Positions 41,831 through 49,916 of a stretch of DNA of 64,000 bases are shown one piece after another. The notes beneath the pieces are model-generated. The model had not been told where the DNA came from. It did no database searches and saw only the letters and a program-made list of their open reading frames with translations. Both the position numbers and the translations under genes were made by a program. Where the stretch lies: NCBI RefSeq assembly GCF_014656295.1, contig NZ_BNCD01000001.1:496001-560000 (forward strand). Reading direction: 5' to 3'. This stretch comes from Streptomyces sulfonofaciens. GTDB lineage: Bacteria; Actinomycetota; Actinomycetes; Streptomycetales; Streptomycetaceae. The number at the start of each line of letters is the position of its first letter. The first letter of the stretch is position 1.

Positions 41831-43420
41831 TTACTGCTTACCGCACAGCGCGACCAGCTTCTGCTCTTCCTCGGAGAGGCTGGGCCCGGGTGTGGGTGTC
41901 GGTGCGGTCTTGGTCTTGTCGTCGGAGCTGTTGGCCGTTTCCTGCCCGCCCTGGGTCTGGTCGGTGCCGGCCGCACTGTCCTTGTCGGTGGTCTGCTGGC
42001 CGGACGTGCCGGCCTCGGTGCTGTCGGTGAGCGGCTTCTTGGCGCCGCTGTCGGGGCCGCCGGGGGCCTTGCCGCCGGGCTTGGCGTTGCTCTCGGAGGA
42101 GCGGCGCTCGGCGTCCTTGCGGCACGCGGAGGCCTGCACCGCAAGCTCGTCGATCTTGCTGCTGGCCCTGGAGCGGTCGTCCTCCGCGATGGTCGCCTGG
42201 ACCTGCTCGCGCTGGTACGGCGGCAGGTACTTGAGCTCGATCTCGGGGTGGTCCGTCTCGACCTTGGACAGGCTCACCCAGGCGAGGTCCTGGCTGATGC
42301 CGCGGTACAGGGCCACGTGCTCGCCCTTGGCGCCCACGTAGTACTGGGTCTGCGTCCAGCGGTAGCCGCCGTACAGGCCGCCGCCGACCACGGCGAGCGC
42401 CAGCACGAGGTACGCCGACCTCTTGAGCCAGGGGTGGCGGCCGCGGCCCTTGACGAAGTCCTCGTCGCCGTACGGGCCGAAGCCGTCCTCGGGGGCGTAG
42501 CCGGCCGCCGCGCCGCTGCCGGGCGGGCCGAACCGGCCGCCCGCGCCGCCCTGTCCGGGCACCGACCTGCCGAGGCCGGAGGCCCGTCCCGCGGGCGTCT
42601 CCATGGCGCCGCCGTCGTGCAGTTGGTGCTGGTTCTCGGCGACCGCGCCGACCACGACCGGGGTGTCGGAGAGCCGTTCCGCCAGGGTGTCGCCGCTGTC
42701 GATGTCCAGGACGTCCGCGACGATGACCGTGACGTTGTCCGGGCCGCCGCCGCGCAGGGCGAGCTGGATGAGCTCCTGGACGGTCTCCTGGGGGCCCTGG
42801 TAGCTGGCGAGGGCGTCCTCCATCGTCTGGTGGGAGACGACGCCGGACAGCCCGTCGGAGCAGATCAGGTAGCGGTCGCCGGCGCGCACCTCGCGGATCG
42901 ACAGGTCGGGCTCGACGTGCTCGCTGCTGCCGAGGGCGCGCATCAGCAGCGAACGCTGCGGGTGGGTGGTGGCCTCCTCCTCGGTGATGCGGCCCTCGTC
43001 GACGAGCCGCTGCACCCAGGTGTGGTCCTGTGTGATCTGGCTGAGCGCACCGTCGCGCAGCAGGTACGCGCGCGAGTCGCCGACGTGCACGAGGCCGAGC
43101 CGCTGGCCGGTCCACAGCAGCGCGGTCAGGGTGGTCCCCATGCCTTCCAGTTGCGGGTCCTCCTCGACCATCACCCGTAGCTGGTCGTTGGCGCGCTGCA
43201 CGGCGGTGCCCAGGGAGGTGAGGATGTCCGAGCCGGGGACGTCGTCGTCGAGCGCGACCAGGGTGGAGATCACCTCGGACGACGCGACCTCGCCCGCCGC
43301 CTGCCCGCCCATGCCGTCGGCGATGGCGAGCAGCCGGGGCCCCGCGTAACCGGAGTCCTCGTTGCCCTCACGGATCATGCCCTTGTGCGATCCGGCGGCG
43401 AAGCGCAGTGACAGACTCAT
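41831..43420 (-). CDS. pstP: PP2C-family Ser/Thr phosphatase PstP
   Basis: 529 aa from MSLSLRFAAGSHKGMIREGN; a GTG at 43468 behind GGAGGG is an alternative start adding 16 residues. The PP2C domain is about 1-240, with metal ligands in GNEDSGY, AIADGMGGQAAGE, CSDGLSG and GGGPDNVTVI. A linker leads to one transmembrane helix (about 318-338) and an extracellular domain with a conserved Cys pair (SACRKDAE, ALCGKQ), ending in a Thr/Pro/Gln-rich stretch. It reverses PknB phosphorylation, including that of the FHA proteins encoded upstream. Confidence 0.94.
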   Translation of the reverse strand: MSLSLRFAAGSHKGMIREGNEDSGYAGPRLLAIADGMGGQAAGEVASSEVISTLVALDDDVPGSDILTSLGTAVQRANDQLRVMVEEDPQLEGMGTTLTALLWTGQRLGLVHVGDSRAYLLRDGALSQITQDHTWVQRLVDEGRITEEEATTHPQRSLLMRALGSSEHVEPDLSIREVRAGDRYLICSDGLSGVVSHQTMEDALASYQGPQETVQELIQLALRGGGPDNVTVIVADVLDIDSGDTLAERLSDTPVVVGAVAENQHQLHDGGAMETPAGRASGLGRSVPGQGGAGGRFGPPGSGAAAGYAPEDGFGPYGDEDFVKGRGRHPWLKRSAYLVLALAVVGGGLYGGYRWTQTQYYVGAKGEHVALYRGISQDLAWVSLSKVETDHPEIELKYLPPYQREQVQATIAEDDRSRASSKIDELAVQASACRKDAERRSSESNAKPGGKAPGGPDSGAKKPLTDSTEAGTSGQQTTDKDSAAGTDQTQGGQETANSSDDKTKTAPTPTPGPSLSEEEQKLVALCGKQ

Positions 43421-43552
43421 GCGCACCTCGCCCGTCGGCTCCGACTGCAGCCGGTCGTGTCGAGCCACACTGCCCACCCTCCGGTCGGGAGCGTGCTGGC
43501 GTCCGTGGTGGGGACAGCGTCGGCTCGCTCGCTCCGCTCGCTCATTGTCGTA

Positions 43553-44065
43553 CTACTTCCGCAGCTCGATGACGGTCTTGCCGATGCGGATCGGTGCGCC
43601 CAGCGGGATCGGCGTCGGGGTCGTCAGCCGGGTCCTGTCGAGATAGGTGCCGTTGGTGGACCCGAGGTCCTCCACGATCCACTGGCCGTCACGGTCCGGG
43701 TAGATCCTGGCATGCTTGCTCGACGCGTAGTCGTCGTCCAGCACGATCGTGGAGTCGTGGGCACGACCCAGTGTGATCGTCTGGCCCTGGAGCGCGACGG
43801 TGGTGCCGGCCAGCGTGCCCTCGGCGACGACCAGCCTGGTGGGGGCGCCGCGGCGCTGCCGTCCCGCGGCCCCGCCGCGCTGCTGAGGGGGAGCCTCACG
43901 GGTGGGCCTCGCGGCCGGCGGGCGACCGCCATCGCGGCGCGCCCCGCGCTGGGTGACGCGCGTACCGAACAGGTCGCTGCGGATGACCTGGACGGCCACG
44001 ATCACGAACAGCCACAGAACGGCCAGGAAACCCAGCCGCATGACCGTCAGGGTCAGCTCTGACAT
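43553..44065 (-). CDS. fhaB: FHA-domain protein FhaB (FipA)
   Basis: 170 aa from MSELTLTVMRLGFLAVLWLF, chosen because the longer frame overlaps fhaA. An N-terminal transmembrane helix, a basic Gly/Arg/Pro linker, then the FHA domain (about 85-165) with LGRAHDSTI, SSKHARIY and GSTNGTYLD, which binds phosphothreonine. In mycobacteria FhaB is phosphorylated by PknB and acts in division. GCGGGGG lies just upstream. Confidence 0.93.
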   Translation of the reverse strand: MSELTLTVMRLGFLAVLWLFVIVAVQVIRSDLFGTRVTQRGARRDGGRPPAARPTREAPPQQRGGAAGRQRRGAPTRLVVAEGTLAGTTVALQGQTITLGRAHDSTIVLDDDYASSKHARIYPDRDGQWIVEDLGSTNGTYLDRTRLTTPTPIPLGAPIRIGKTVIELRK

Positions 44066-44075
44066 TGCCCCCGCT

Positions 44076-44921
44076 TCACCCTTCGGCTTGCCGGTAAATG
44101 ATGGTGGTGCTGCCCACGACGATCCGCGAGCCGTCGCGGAGCGTAGCGCGGGTGGTGTGCTGCCCGTCCACCACGATGCCGTTGGTGGACCCGAGATCCT
44201 GGATCGTCGAGGGCGTGCCGGTCCTGATCTCGCAGTGCCGGCGGGAGACACCGGGATCGTCGATCCGTACGTCGGCGTCGGTGCTGCGGCCCAGCACCAT
44301 CGTCGGGCGGGCGATCTGGTGGCGTGTGCCGTTGATCTCGATCCAGTGGCGGACCTGGCCGCCCATCGTGCCGGGGTGGGAGCCCGAGGGGCCCTGGCGC
44401 ATGCCGGGCGGCGGCGCGGCGGGCATGGGGGGAGCGCCGACGGGCTGCGGGGGATAGCCGTAGCCGCCGCCTCCCCGGCCGGGGGCGCCCTGGGGCGGGT
44501 AGCCGCCCGCGGGGCCCGGCGGGGCGTTGCCGGGCGTCTGCGAGCTGCTGGACGCCAGCGTGCGGCTGCGCACCCGGTACAGGCCGGTGTCGAGATCGTC
44601 GGCCTTCTCCAGATGGACCTTGATGGGGCCCATGAAGGTGTAGCGCTGCTGCTTCGCGTAGTCGCGGACCATGCCGGCGAGCTCGTCGCCGAGTTGGCCC
44701 GCGTAGGGGCTCAGGCGCTCGTAGTCGGGCGCGCTCAGCTCGACGATGAAGTCGTTGGGGACGACGGTGCGCTCGCGGTTCCAGATCGTCGCGTTGTTGT
44801 CGCACTCGCGCTGGAGGGCGCCGGCGATCTCGACGGGCTGCACCTCGGACTTGAAGACCTTGGCGAAGGTGCCGTTGACCAGACCTTCGAGGCGCTGCTC
44901 GAACTTCTTCAGGACTCCCAC
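44076..44921 (-). CDS. fhaA: FHA-domain protein FhaA (DUF3662-FHA)
   Basis: 281 aa from a GTG behind AGGAGGTG. The N-terminal DUF3662 domain (about 1-125) starts MGVLKKFEQRLEGLVNGTFA. A Pro/Gly/Tyr-rich linker follows (GGGYGYPPQPVGAPP), then a C-terminal FHA domain (about 200-278) with VLGRSTDADVRI, VSRRHCEI and GSTNGIVVDG. FhaA recognises phosphorylated PknB and the MviN pseudokinase in mycobacteria, thereby tuning lipid II flipping. First gene of the operon. Confidence 0.95.
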   Translation of the reverse strand: MGVLKKFEQRLEGLVNGTFAKVFKSEVQPVEIAGALQRECDNNATIWNRERTVVPNDFIVELSAPDYERLSPYAGQLGDELAGMVRDYAKQQRYTFMGPIKVHLEKADDLDTGLYRVRSRTLASSSSQTPGNAPPGPAGGYPPQGAPGRGGGGYGYPPQPVGAPPMPAAPPPGMRQGPSGSHPGTMGGQVRHWIEINGTRHQIARPTMVLGRSTDADVRIDDPGVSRRHCEIRTGTPSTIQDLGSTNGIVVDGQHTTRATLRDGSRIVVGSTTIIYRQAEG

Positions 44922-45439
44922 GGGGCACCTCCTCCTTCTCTTCCCAGCACGGCTCGGTGGCCGCGGCGTTCGTCGTGTTCGCTCTGCTCGTCGTGCTCTT
45001 GCCGGTACTGCTTACTGATCGTATCCACGCGCCGGTAAATCGGCTGGTTCCCCCTGTCTGCCCGGCCGACGGGTGTCGACTCTCACAGGACATGCCCCCG
45101 CCGGACTCCCGGGATCCCTCCCGGGCCCTTGCGGGCCCCCTTTCAGGGCGGCGGCCCGTGCGCCTTGCGGCACCGGCCCGGCCCTTCGGGGGTGGCCGTT
45201 CCGGCCTCCTCCCAGGAGGACCGTTCGGCCTCCTTCCAGAAGGATCGTAAAGGGGGCCGGAATCCAGTGTCCCGCACCCGCGGCGCACTCCGGACCATGC
45301 GCGCCCGTGGTGCGGCGACTGGTGCGGGGTTGATGCGGGGTTGATACGGAGTGGGGGGTGGGGAGCATCACGGGGGCCGCCGTGCGGTGCGTGCGGCGGC
45401 TCCGGCGGGGGTGCCGGTCCCGTTCGGCCGGGCGGCCGT
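44922..45439. other. Long upstream region of the fhaA operon
   Basis: About 520 bp. The operon promoter must lie here on the minus strand, probably in the AT-richer 45000-45050 patch; I could not fix it. 45150-45250 contains short imperfect repeats CCGTTCCGGCCTCCTCCCAG / CCGTTCGGCCTCCTTCCAG. No gene supported. Confidence 0.4.
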
Positions 45440-45499
45440 CCGCGGCTGCTGCGCGGTCGACCGCGGGCCGGACGCGGGTCGACCGCGCAGCAGCCGCGG
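45440..45499. repeat. 23-bp perfect inverted repeat (hairpin)
   Basis: CCGCGGCTGCTGCGCGGTCG (plus ACC) at 45440-45462 is repeated exactly in inverse orientation at 45477-45499, with a 14-bp spacer of GC-rich sequence. No T-tract follows, so it is not a textbook terminator, and no coding gene flanks it closely. Could be a large RNA or DNA hairpin of unknown role. Confidence 0.8.
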
Positions 45500-45987
45500 G
45501 TCAACGGCGGGTCAACCGTGCGAAGCGGTGTATCACTGGTCCTAACGGTGTGGATCGGGTTTTTCCCTATGTTCGGACCGGATATTCAGGTCAGTGGTTA
45601 CGGATGTGCGGACCGGTGGTTCCGGATATCGGTCCCGGTGGTTCCGGATGCGCGGACCGGTGGTTCTGGATCTCGGGTCCGGTGGTTGCGGGGTGTGCGG
45701 ACCGGCGGTCCCGGTCGGTGGCCCGGGGCGTGTCGCGGCGGCGGGGAAGCGGGGCCCGGTCCGGCCCTCGCGGTGTCGAGTGGGTCGGTCGAGCCGGGTC
45801 GGTCGAGCGGGGGCCGGCGGGGGGCCGGGCGGGGTCAACAGGGTGGCTCCCGCGGTGGGACGGCGTACGGGCGGAGGCGGGTGGGCCGGTGGAAACGGAT
45901 GTGAAGCCACCCTTGTCACCGTGCTAACCTTCTGGGTGTCGGGAGGCGATCTCACCAGCAGGCGAGGGAGCCGAAGACAGCACCTAT
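45500..45987. repeat. GGTGGTTCCGGAT-type degenerate repeats upstream of tRNA-Leu
   Basis: Between 45590 and 45725 the units GCGGACCGGTGGTTCCGGAT, ATCGGTCCCGGTGGTTCCGG and similar recur with a period of roughly 33 bp. 45780-45840 is another G-rich repeat (GGGTCGGTCGAGCC). A weak promoter for the tRNA may lie at about 45915-45935. No gene seen. Confidence 0.6.
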
Positions 45988-46071
45988 GCGCGGGTGGCGG
46001 AATAGGCAGACGCGCTGGATTCAGGTTCCAGTGCCCGCAAGGGCGTGGGGGTTCAACTCCCCCCTCGCGCA
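45988..46071 (+). tRNA. tRNA-Leu (CAG)
   Basis: 84-nt class II tRNA. Acceptor GCGCGGG pairs with CTCGCGC (one G-U), discriminator A. The anticodon stem CTGGA/TCCAG encloses TTCAGGT with CAG at 46022-46024. A long variable arm with stem GCCC/GGGC is visible (GTGCCCGCAAGGGCGT). T-arm GGGGGTTCAACTCCCCC. CCA not encoded. Confidence 0.96.
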
Positions 46072-46077
46072 CAGCGA

Positions 46078-46120
46078 AGCGGTCCTCACGGTTCTTACCG
46101 TGGGGGCCGCTTTCTTTTCT
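46078..46120 (+). terminator. Terminator after tRNA-Leu
   Basis: AGCGGTCCTCACGG (46078-46091) pairs with CCGTGGGGGCCGCT (46098-46111), followed by TTTCTTTTCT. It starts 7 bp after the tRNA. Confidence 0.88.
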
Positions 46121-46446
46121 TGTGTCCTGCTGCGCTTCGTCCGAGGAGCTCTGCACGAGGAGCTTTGCCCGAGGCGCTCGTCTGCTGTGTTCGGTCTGGC
46201 GTGCTTGGCCTGGCGTGCTTGGTCTTTATTGCCTCGTCCTCTGTGCTTCGGCTTCTGTGCTTGGTCTCTGTGCTCGGGTCTCGTGCTTGGTCTGGCGTGC
46301 TTCGTGCGATGCGCGTGGGGGCTGAGTGTGTGTGAGAAGGGTCTCAAAATGTGTGCGGACTGTGGAGGCCCTCGCGCGGGCTCCGTAATCGCCTGAAAAG
46401 CCCGTTCTGCTCCTGCTTCTGACGTGTCCCGCCCCGGACGTGCCGG
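46121..46446. repeat. T-rich degenerate repeats
   Basis: 46165-46310 holds repeats such as GGTCTGGCGTGCTTGG, TCTGTGCTTCGGCTTCTGTG and CTCGTGCTTGGTCTGGCG, unusually T-rich for this chromosome. No gene or RNA recognised. Confidence 0.5.
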
Positions 46447-46490
46447 AGCCCGGTCGGGCAACCCCTGGAGTGGGGTTGCCCGACCGGGCT
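46447..46490 (-). terminator. Terminator of the azoreductase gene
   Basis: AGCCCGGTCGGGCAACCCC (46447-46465) and its exact inverse (46472-46490) form a 19-bp stem with a 6-nt loop, about 75 bp after the azoreductase stop. Confidence 0.88.
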
Positions 46491-46566
46491 GCCGGGTCTC
46501 CGCCGGACGCGGCGGAGAAGCGTGCGGTGCCTTCGCGGGGTCACCGCCGCGAACGGCCGGAAAAGG

Positions 46567-47226
46567 TCACGAACCGGTGGCCGCAAGGCGCTCGGCGAGT
46601 GCCTTGGCCTTGGAGGCGGCGTCCTCCAGGGCCTTGCTGCGGGACGCCTCCGCCAGCGGAACCAGGTCCTTCATGGCCGGCACGGAGTGCGCCAGCGTGA
46701 GCTCGGTGACGATGAAGTCCACCTCGGCGCCGAACATGTCGGTGAGGGCGGCCTCCAGGTACCGCTGCACGTACTCGAAGGACTCGCGCGGCGTGCCGGC
46801 CGAGTAGCCGCCGCCGCGGCTGGCCACGACCGTGATCGGCTTGCCCTTGATGGACGAGTTCTCACCGGCGGTGCGGCCGACCAGGATCACGTTGTCCAGC
46901 CACGCCTTGAGGGTGGAGGGGATCGTGAAGTTGTACATCGGAGCGCCGATCAGCACCGCGTCGGCCTGCTCCAGCTCCTCGATCAGCTTGACGCGCCCGG
47001 CGAAGGCCGCGGCCTGCTCGGGGGTGTGCGTGGCGGGGTCCGCGAAGCCCGCGGACGCACCGTGCACGTCGAGGTGCGGTACGGGGTCGGTGGCGAGGTC
47101 GCGGTAGATCACCGTGCCCTCGGGGTGCTGTTCCTCCCATGCCTTGCGGAATGCGTCGGTGACGACGCGGGACGCGGACGCGGAACCCGGGAAGAGGGAA
47201 GAGTCCAGGTGCAGCAGGGTGGCCAT
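46567..47226 (-). CDS. azoR: FMN-dependent NADH-azoreductase (AcpD family)
   Basis: 219-aa flavodoxin-like quinone/azo reductase. MATLLHLDSSLFPGSASASR contains the phosphate-binding loop, and APMYNFTIPSTLKAWLDNV is the flavin-contact motif typical of AzoR/AcpD; SRGGGYSAG completes the FMN site. Likely detoxifies quinones or electrophiles. GGGAGAA precedes the ATG. Divergent from the HxlR gene, which probably controls it. Confidence 0.92.
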   Translation of the reverse strand: MATLLHLDSSLFPGSASASRVVTDAFRKAWEEQHPEGTVIYRDLATDPVPHLDVHGASAGFADPATHTPEQAAAFAGRVKLIEELEQADAVLIGAPMYNFTIPSTLKAWLDNVILVGRTAGENSSIKGKPITVVASRGGGYSAGTPRESFEYVQRYLEAALTDMFGAEVDFIVTELTLAHSVPAMKDLVPLAEASRSKALEDAASKAKALAERLAATGS

Positions 47227-47365
47227 GTCGTTCTCCCAAAACGGGTGTGCCCGGACGGCCGGTGGTCGGGCCGGTCGCAGAGGGCGGTTGTTGAGTACTG
47301 GACTATTATTAGCACAGCCGCTTACTTTTTCTCACCTACTTGTTCCGACGCAGTACTCTTGTGGC
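47227..47365. promoter_or_regulatory. Divergent azoR/hxlR promoter with inverted repeat
   Basis: 139-bp AT-richer region. GAGTACTG at 47293-47300 and its inverse CAGTACTC at 47351-47358 are exact half-sites 50 bp apart, flanking the likely promoters (for example TTATTA near 47306). They fit operator sites for the adjacent HxlR regulator, whose family often binds short GTACT-type inverted repeats. Inferred. Confidence 0.5.
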
Positions 47366-47737
47366 ATGGCGGCAGACCGGATCCACGACGAGGCGGCCTG
47401 TACGAAGGTCGACGACGATATGACGCGTGTCTTCACGCTGCTCGGAAAGCGCTGGTCAGGCCTGGTCGTCGCCGTGCTGATGCGGCAGCCCGCGCACTTC
47501 GCCGATCTCCGTCGGGCCATTCCTGGCATCAGCGAGCGGATGCTCTCCGACCGGTTGGCCGAGCTGGTGGGCGTCGGCCTGGTCGTCCGGCAGGTGGCGG
47601 AAGGGCCGCCGTTGCGGGTGTCCTACCGGCTGTCCGAGGCCGGCTCCGCCCTTGGTCCCGCGCTCGGCGAACTGCGCCGGTGGGCCGAGCGGTATCTGCC
47701 CGAGGACGGGCAGTGTCCGGAGGAGTTCCGGAAGTAG
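47366..47737 (+). CDS. HxlR family winged-helix transcriptional regulator
   Basis: 123 aa with MAADRIHDEAACTKVDDDMT, then the winged helix: TLLGKRWSGLVVAVLMRQPA, FADLRRAIPGISERMLSDRL and VSYRLSEAGSALGPAL. HxlR/YodB-type proteins often use a single N-terminal Cys to sense quinones or diamide; here AACTK has a Cys at about residue 11. Divergent from azoR, matching the YodB-AzoR arrangement of Bacillus. No strong ribosome-binding site is seen. Confidence 0.9.
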   Translation: MAADRIHDEAACTKVDDDMTRVFTLLGKRWSGLVVAVLMRQPAHFADLRRAIPGISERMLSDRLAELVGVGLVVRQVAEGPPLRVSYRLSEAGSALGPALGELRRWAERYLPEDGQCPEEFRK

Positions 47738-48056
47738 GGGGCAGGGGCGGGCCACGCCGGGGCGGGACTCGGGGCTCGGTGGGCCGGGGTTTCGGGGTTT
47801 CGGGGTTTCGGCCGGGGTTCTGGGTCCGGGCTCGGTGATTCGGGGCTCGGACTCGGGGCTCGGTGGGGCAGGGCTTCTGGTCGCGGTCCCGGGAGGTGGG
47901 GCCACGGGTTGTCCACAGGCCCGCACGGGGTACGGCGTGTGGGGGTACCGTCATGCCCAGTTGGTGTCCGGAAGGCCCGGTTGCGACGACGTCCAGCGCG
48001 TCCGTACGGCCGAAGCGGCCGCCGGGTGCGCAGGCGGCGAGACGGGGGTGGTCGGC
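47738..48056. repeat. GGGGTTTCG repeats and a single DnaA box
   Basis: 47785-47870 has GGGGTTTCG repeated three times and several CGGGGCTCGGTGGG units. A perfect Streptomyces DnaA box TTGTCCACA lies alone at 47909-47917. GTGGGGGTACCGTCATG around 47940-47955 could be a promoter element. No gene supported. Confidence 0.5.
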
Positions 48057-49541
48057 ATGACCGGGAGCGGTGCGGCGCTGCCGCGGGGTGGCGAGGAGGC
48101 TCCTGCCCGGAGCGCGCGCCCAGAGGCGTGGATCTCTGAGAGACCGGCGGCGGCGGATCGCCGTCTGCCGCACGTGAGGGGCTTCGCCGAGCGCTCCCCC
48201 AAGGGTTCCCCCAAGCGGGCCGGGCGCGCCCTGCGCGACCGGGTGCCGCGTGCGGCGCACGCCGAGCTGCCGGCGGACGGCACCCGTCCGGACGCGGTGA
48301 CGGCCGTCCAGCAGTCGAACGAAGGCCGCCTCGCCGACCTGGTCCCCATCCGGGTCGGCAGGATGATCGCAACCCCGTTCGCCTTCCTGCGCGGCTCCGC
48401 CGGGCTCATGGCCCATGACCTCGCGCGCACCCCCATGACCGGCATCGGCGCCCAGATCTGCGGCGACGCCCACGCCGCCAACTTCGGCCTGTACGCGGAC
48501 GCCCTGGGCGGCCTGGTCATCGACCTGAACGACTTCGACGAGACCGCCCACGGCCCCTGGGAGTGGGACGTCAAGCGCCTCGCCGCCTCGCTGGTCCTCG
48601 CCGGCCGGGAGGCCGGCGCCGCCGAGGACGTCTGCCGCGAGGCGGCGTTCGACGCGGTCGGCGCCTACCGGCGCACCATGCGCCTGCTGGCCAAGCTCCC
48701 CGCCCTCGACGCCTGGAACGCCATCGCGGACGAGGAACTCGTCTCGCACACGGACGCCCACGACCTGCTCGGCACGCTGGAGCGGGTGGCGGAGAAGGCC
48801 AAGAAGAACACGAGCGGCCGGTTCGCGGCCAAGTCCACCGAGTCGGTCGAGGGCGGCGGCCGCCGGTTCGTCGACGCCCCGCCGGTGCTGCGCCGCGTCC
48901 CCGACGCGGAGGCGGCCGCGGTCGCCTCCGCGCTGGGCGACTGGGCCGACACCCTCCCGGAGGACCTCCTCCCACTGATCGGCCGCCATGCGATTCACGA
49001 CGTCGCCTTCCGGGTGGTCGGCACCGGAAGCGTCGGCACCCGCTCCTACGTGGTGCTGCTCCTCGACCACCGGGGCGAGCCGCTGGTGCTCCAGGTGAAG
49101 GAGGCCCGCCCCTCCGTGCTGCTGCCGCATCTGTCCACGGCAGGGTTTCCGGTGCCCAAGGTGACCCACGAGGGCCGGAGGGTGGTGCTCGGCCAGCAGC
49201 GGATGCAGATCGTCAGCGACATCATGCTGGGCTGGACCCAGGTGGAGGGCAGGCCGTTCCAGGTCCGGCAGTTCCGCAACCGCAAGGGCAGCGTCGACCC
49301 CGCCGCCCTCGCCGCGGACCAGCTCGACGACTACGGCCGGATGACCGGCGCCCTGCTGGCCCGCGCCCACGCCCACAGTGCCGATCCGCTGCTGATCGCG
49401 GGCTACTGCGGCAAGAACGACTCGCTCGACACGGCCATGGCCGATTTCGCCGTCAGCTACGCCGACCGCACGGAGGCCGACCATGCCGCCCTGGTGAGCG
49501 CGGTACGCGCGGGCCGAGTGGCGGCCGAGACGGAGGTGTGA
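48057..49541 (+). CDS. DUF2252 family protein
   Basis: 494 aa from the ATG at 48057 (MTGSGAALPRGG); the frame is open far upstream but that part is not conserved in style. The fold is kinase-like (aminoglycoside phosphotransferase relatives): PFAFLRGSAGLMAHDLA, the strongly conserved ICGDAHAANFGLYA and DLNDFDETAHGPWEWDVKRL, and VLLLDHRGEPLVLQVKEA. The GDAHxxNF/DFD signature is intact, so it may be an active phosphotransferase, but no substrate is known. Stands alone. Confidence 0.88.
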   Translation: MTGSGAALPRGGEEAPARSARPEAWISERPAAADRRLPHVRGFAERSPKGSPKRAGRALRDRVPRAAHAELPADGTRPDAVTAVQQSNEGRLADLVPIRVGRMIATPFAFLRGSAGLMAHDLARTPMTGIGAQICGDAHAANFGLYADALGGLVIDLNDFDETAHGPWEWDVKRLAASLVLAGREAGAAEDVCREAAFDAVGAYRRTMRLLAKLPALDAWNAIADEELVSHTDAHDLLGTLERVAEKAKKNTSGRFAAKSTESVEGGGRRFVDAPPVLRRVPDAEAAAVASALGDWADTLPEDLLPLIGRHAIHDVAFRVVGTGSVGTRSYVVLLLDHRGEPLVLQVKEARPSVLLPHLSTAGFPVPKVTHEGRRVVLGQQRMQIVSDIMLGWTQVEGRPFQVRQFRNRKGSVDPAALAADQLDDYGRMTGALLARAHAHSADPLLIAGYCGKNDSLDTAMADFAVSYADRTEADHAALVSAVRAGRVAAETEV

Positions 49542-49916
49542 CCGACCCGGCGCCACGGGGCCGCTGCCTGGGCGTCCGCTGCCGTGGACGTCCGCTGTCA
49601 CGGAAACCCGGCGCCATGGAGCCCGGCGGCGCCCGGCCATGGCGGTCGGGTTGCTGGGATCTGGCTATGGCGGTCGGGTTGCTGGGGTCGGAGCGCGGGG
49701 GCCGGGCTGTGGGGCGCCGGGCTGTGGCGGTCGGGTTGCTGGGTCTGGCTACGGCCGCCGGGGTGCCCGGAGCGCGAGGGCCGGGCTAAGGAGCGGCCGG
49801 AGCGCGGGGGCCGGCTGATGCGGGCCTGGGGCGCGGGAGCCGGGGACGGGTGTGGGCCTGGGGTGCGGGTCCTTGCGCCGCGCGGGCCGCGGTGGCCCAC
49901 CCTCTACTCTGGACGG
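49542..49916. repeat. TGGCGGTCGGGTTGCTGGG repeats
   Basis: ATGGCGGTCGGGTTGCTGGG at about 49638 and 49668 and GTGGCGGTCGGGTTGCTGGG at about 49725, separated by related TCTGGCT units, then GAGCGCGGGGGCCGGGCTG repeats to about 49820. The core matches repeats at 21.6 kb. TACTCT at 49905-49910, 6 bp before the next GTG, looks like a -10 for a leaderless transcript. Confidence 0.65.

Noticed and set aside
45440..45499. IS-element terminal inverted repeats
   Set aside because: The arms are only 14 bp apart and enclose no transposase.
45590..45725. CRISPR array in the GGTGGTTCCGG repeats
   Set aside because: Repeats are degenerate and spacers are themselves repeats; no cas genes.
46500..46566. Small gene between the terminator and azoR
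   Set aside because: Too short, and no start with a ribosome-binding site was seen.
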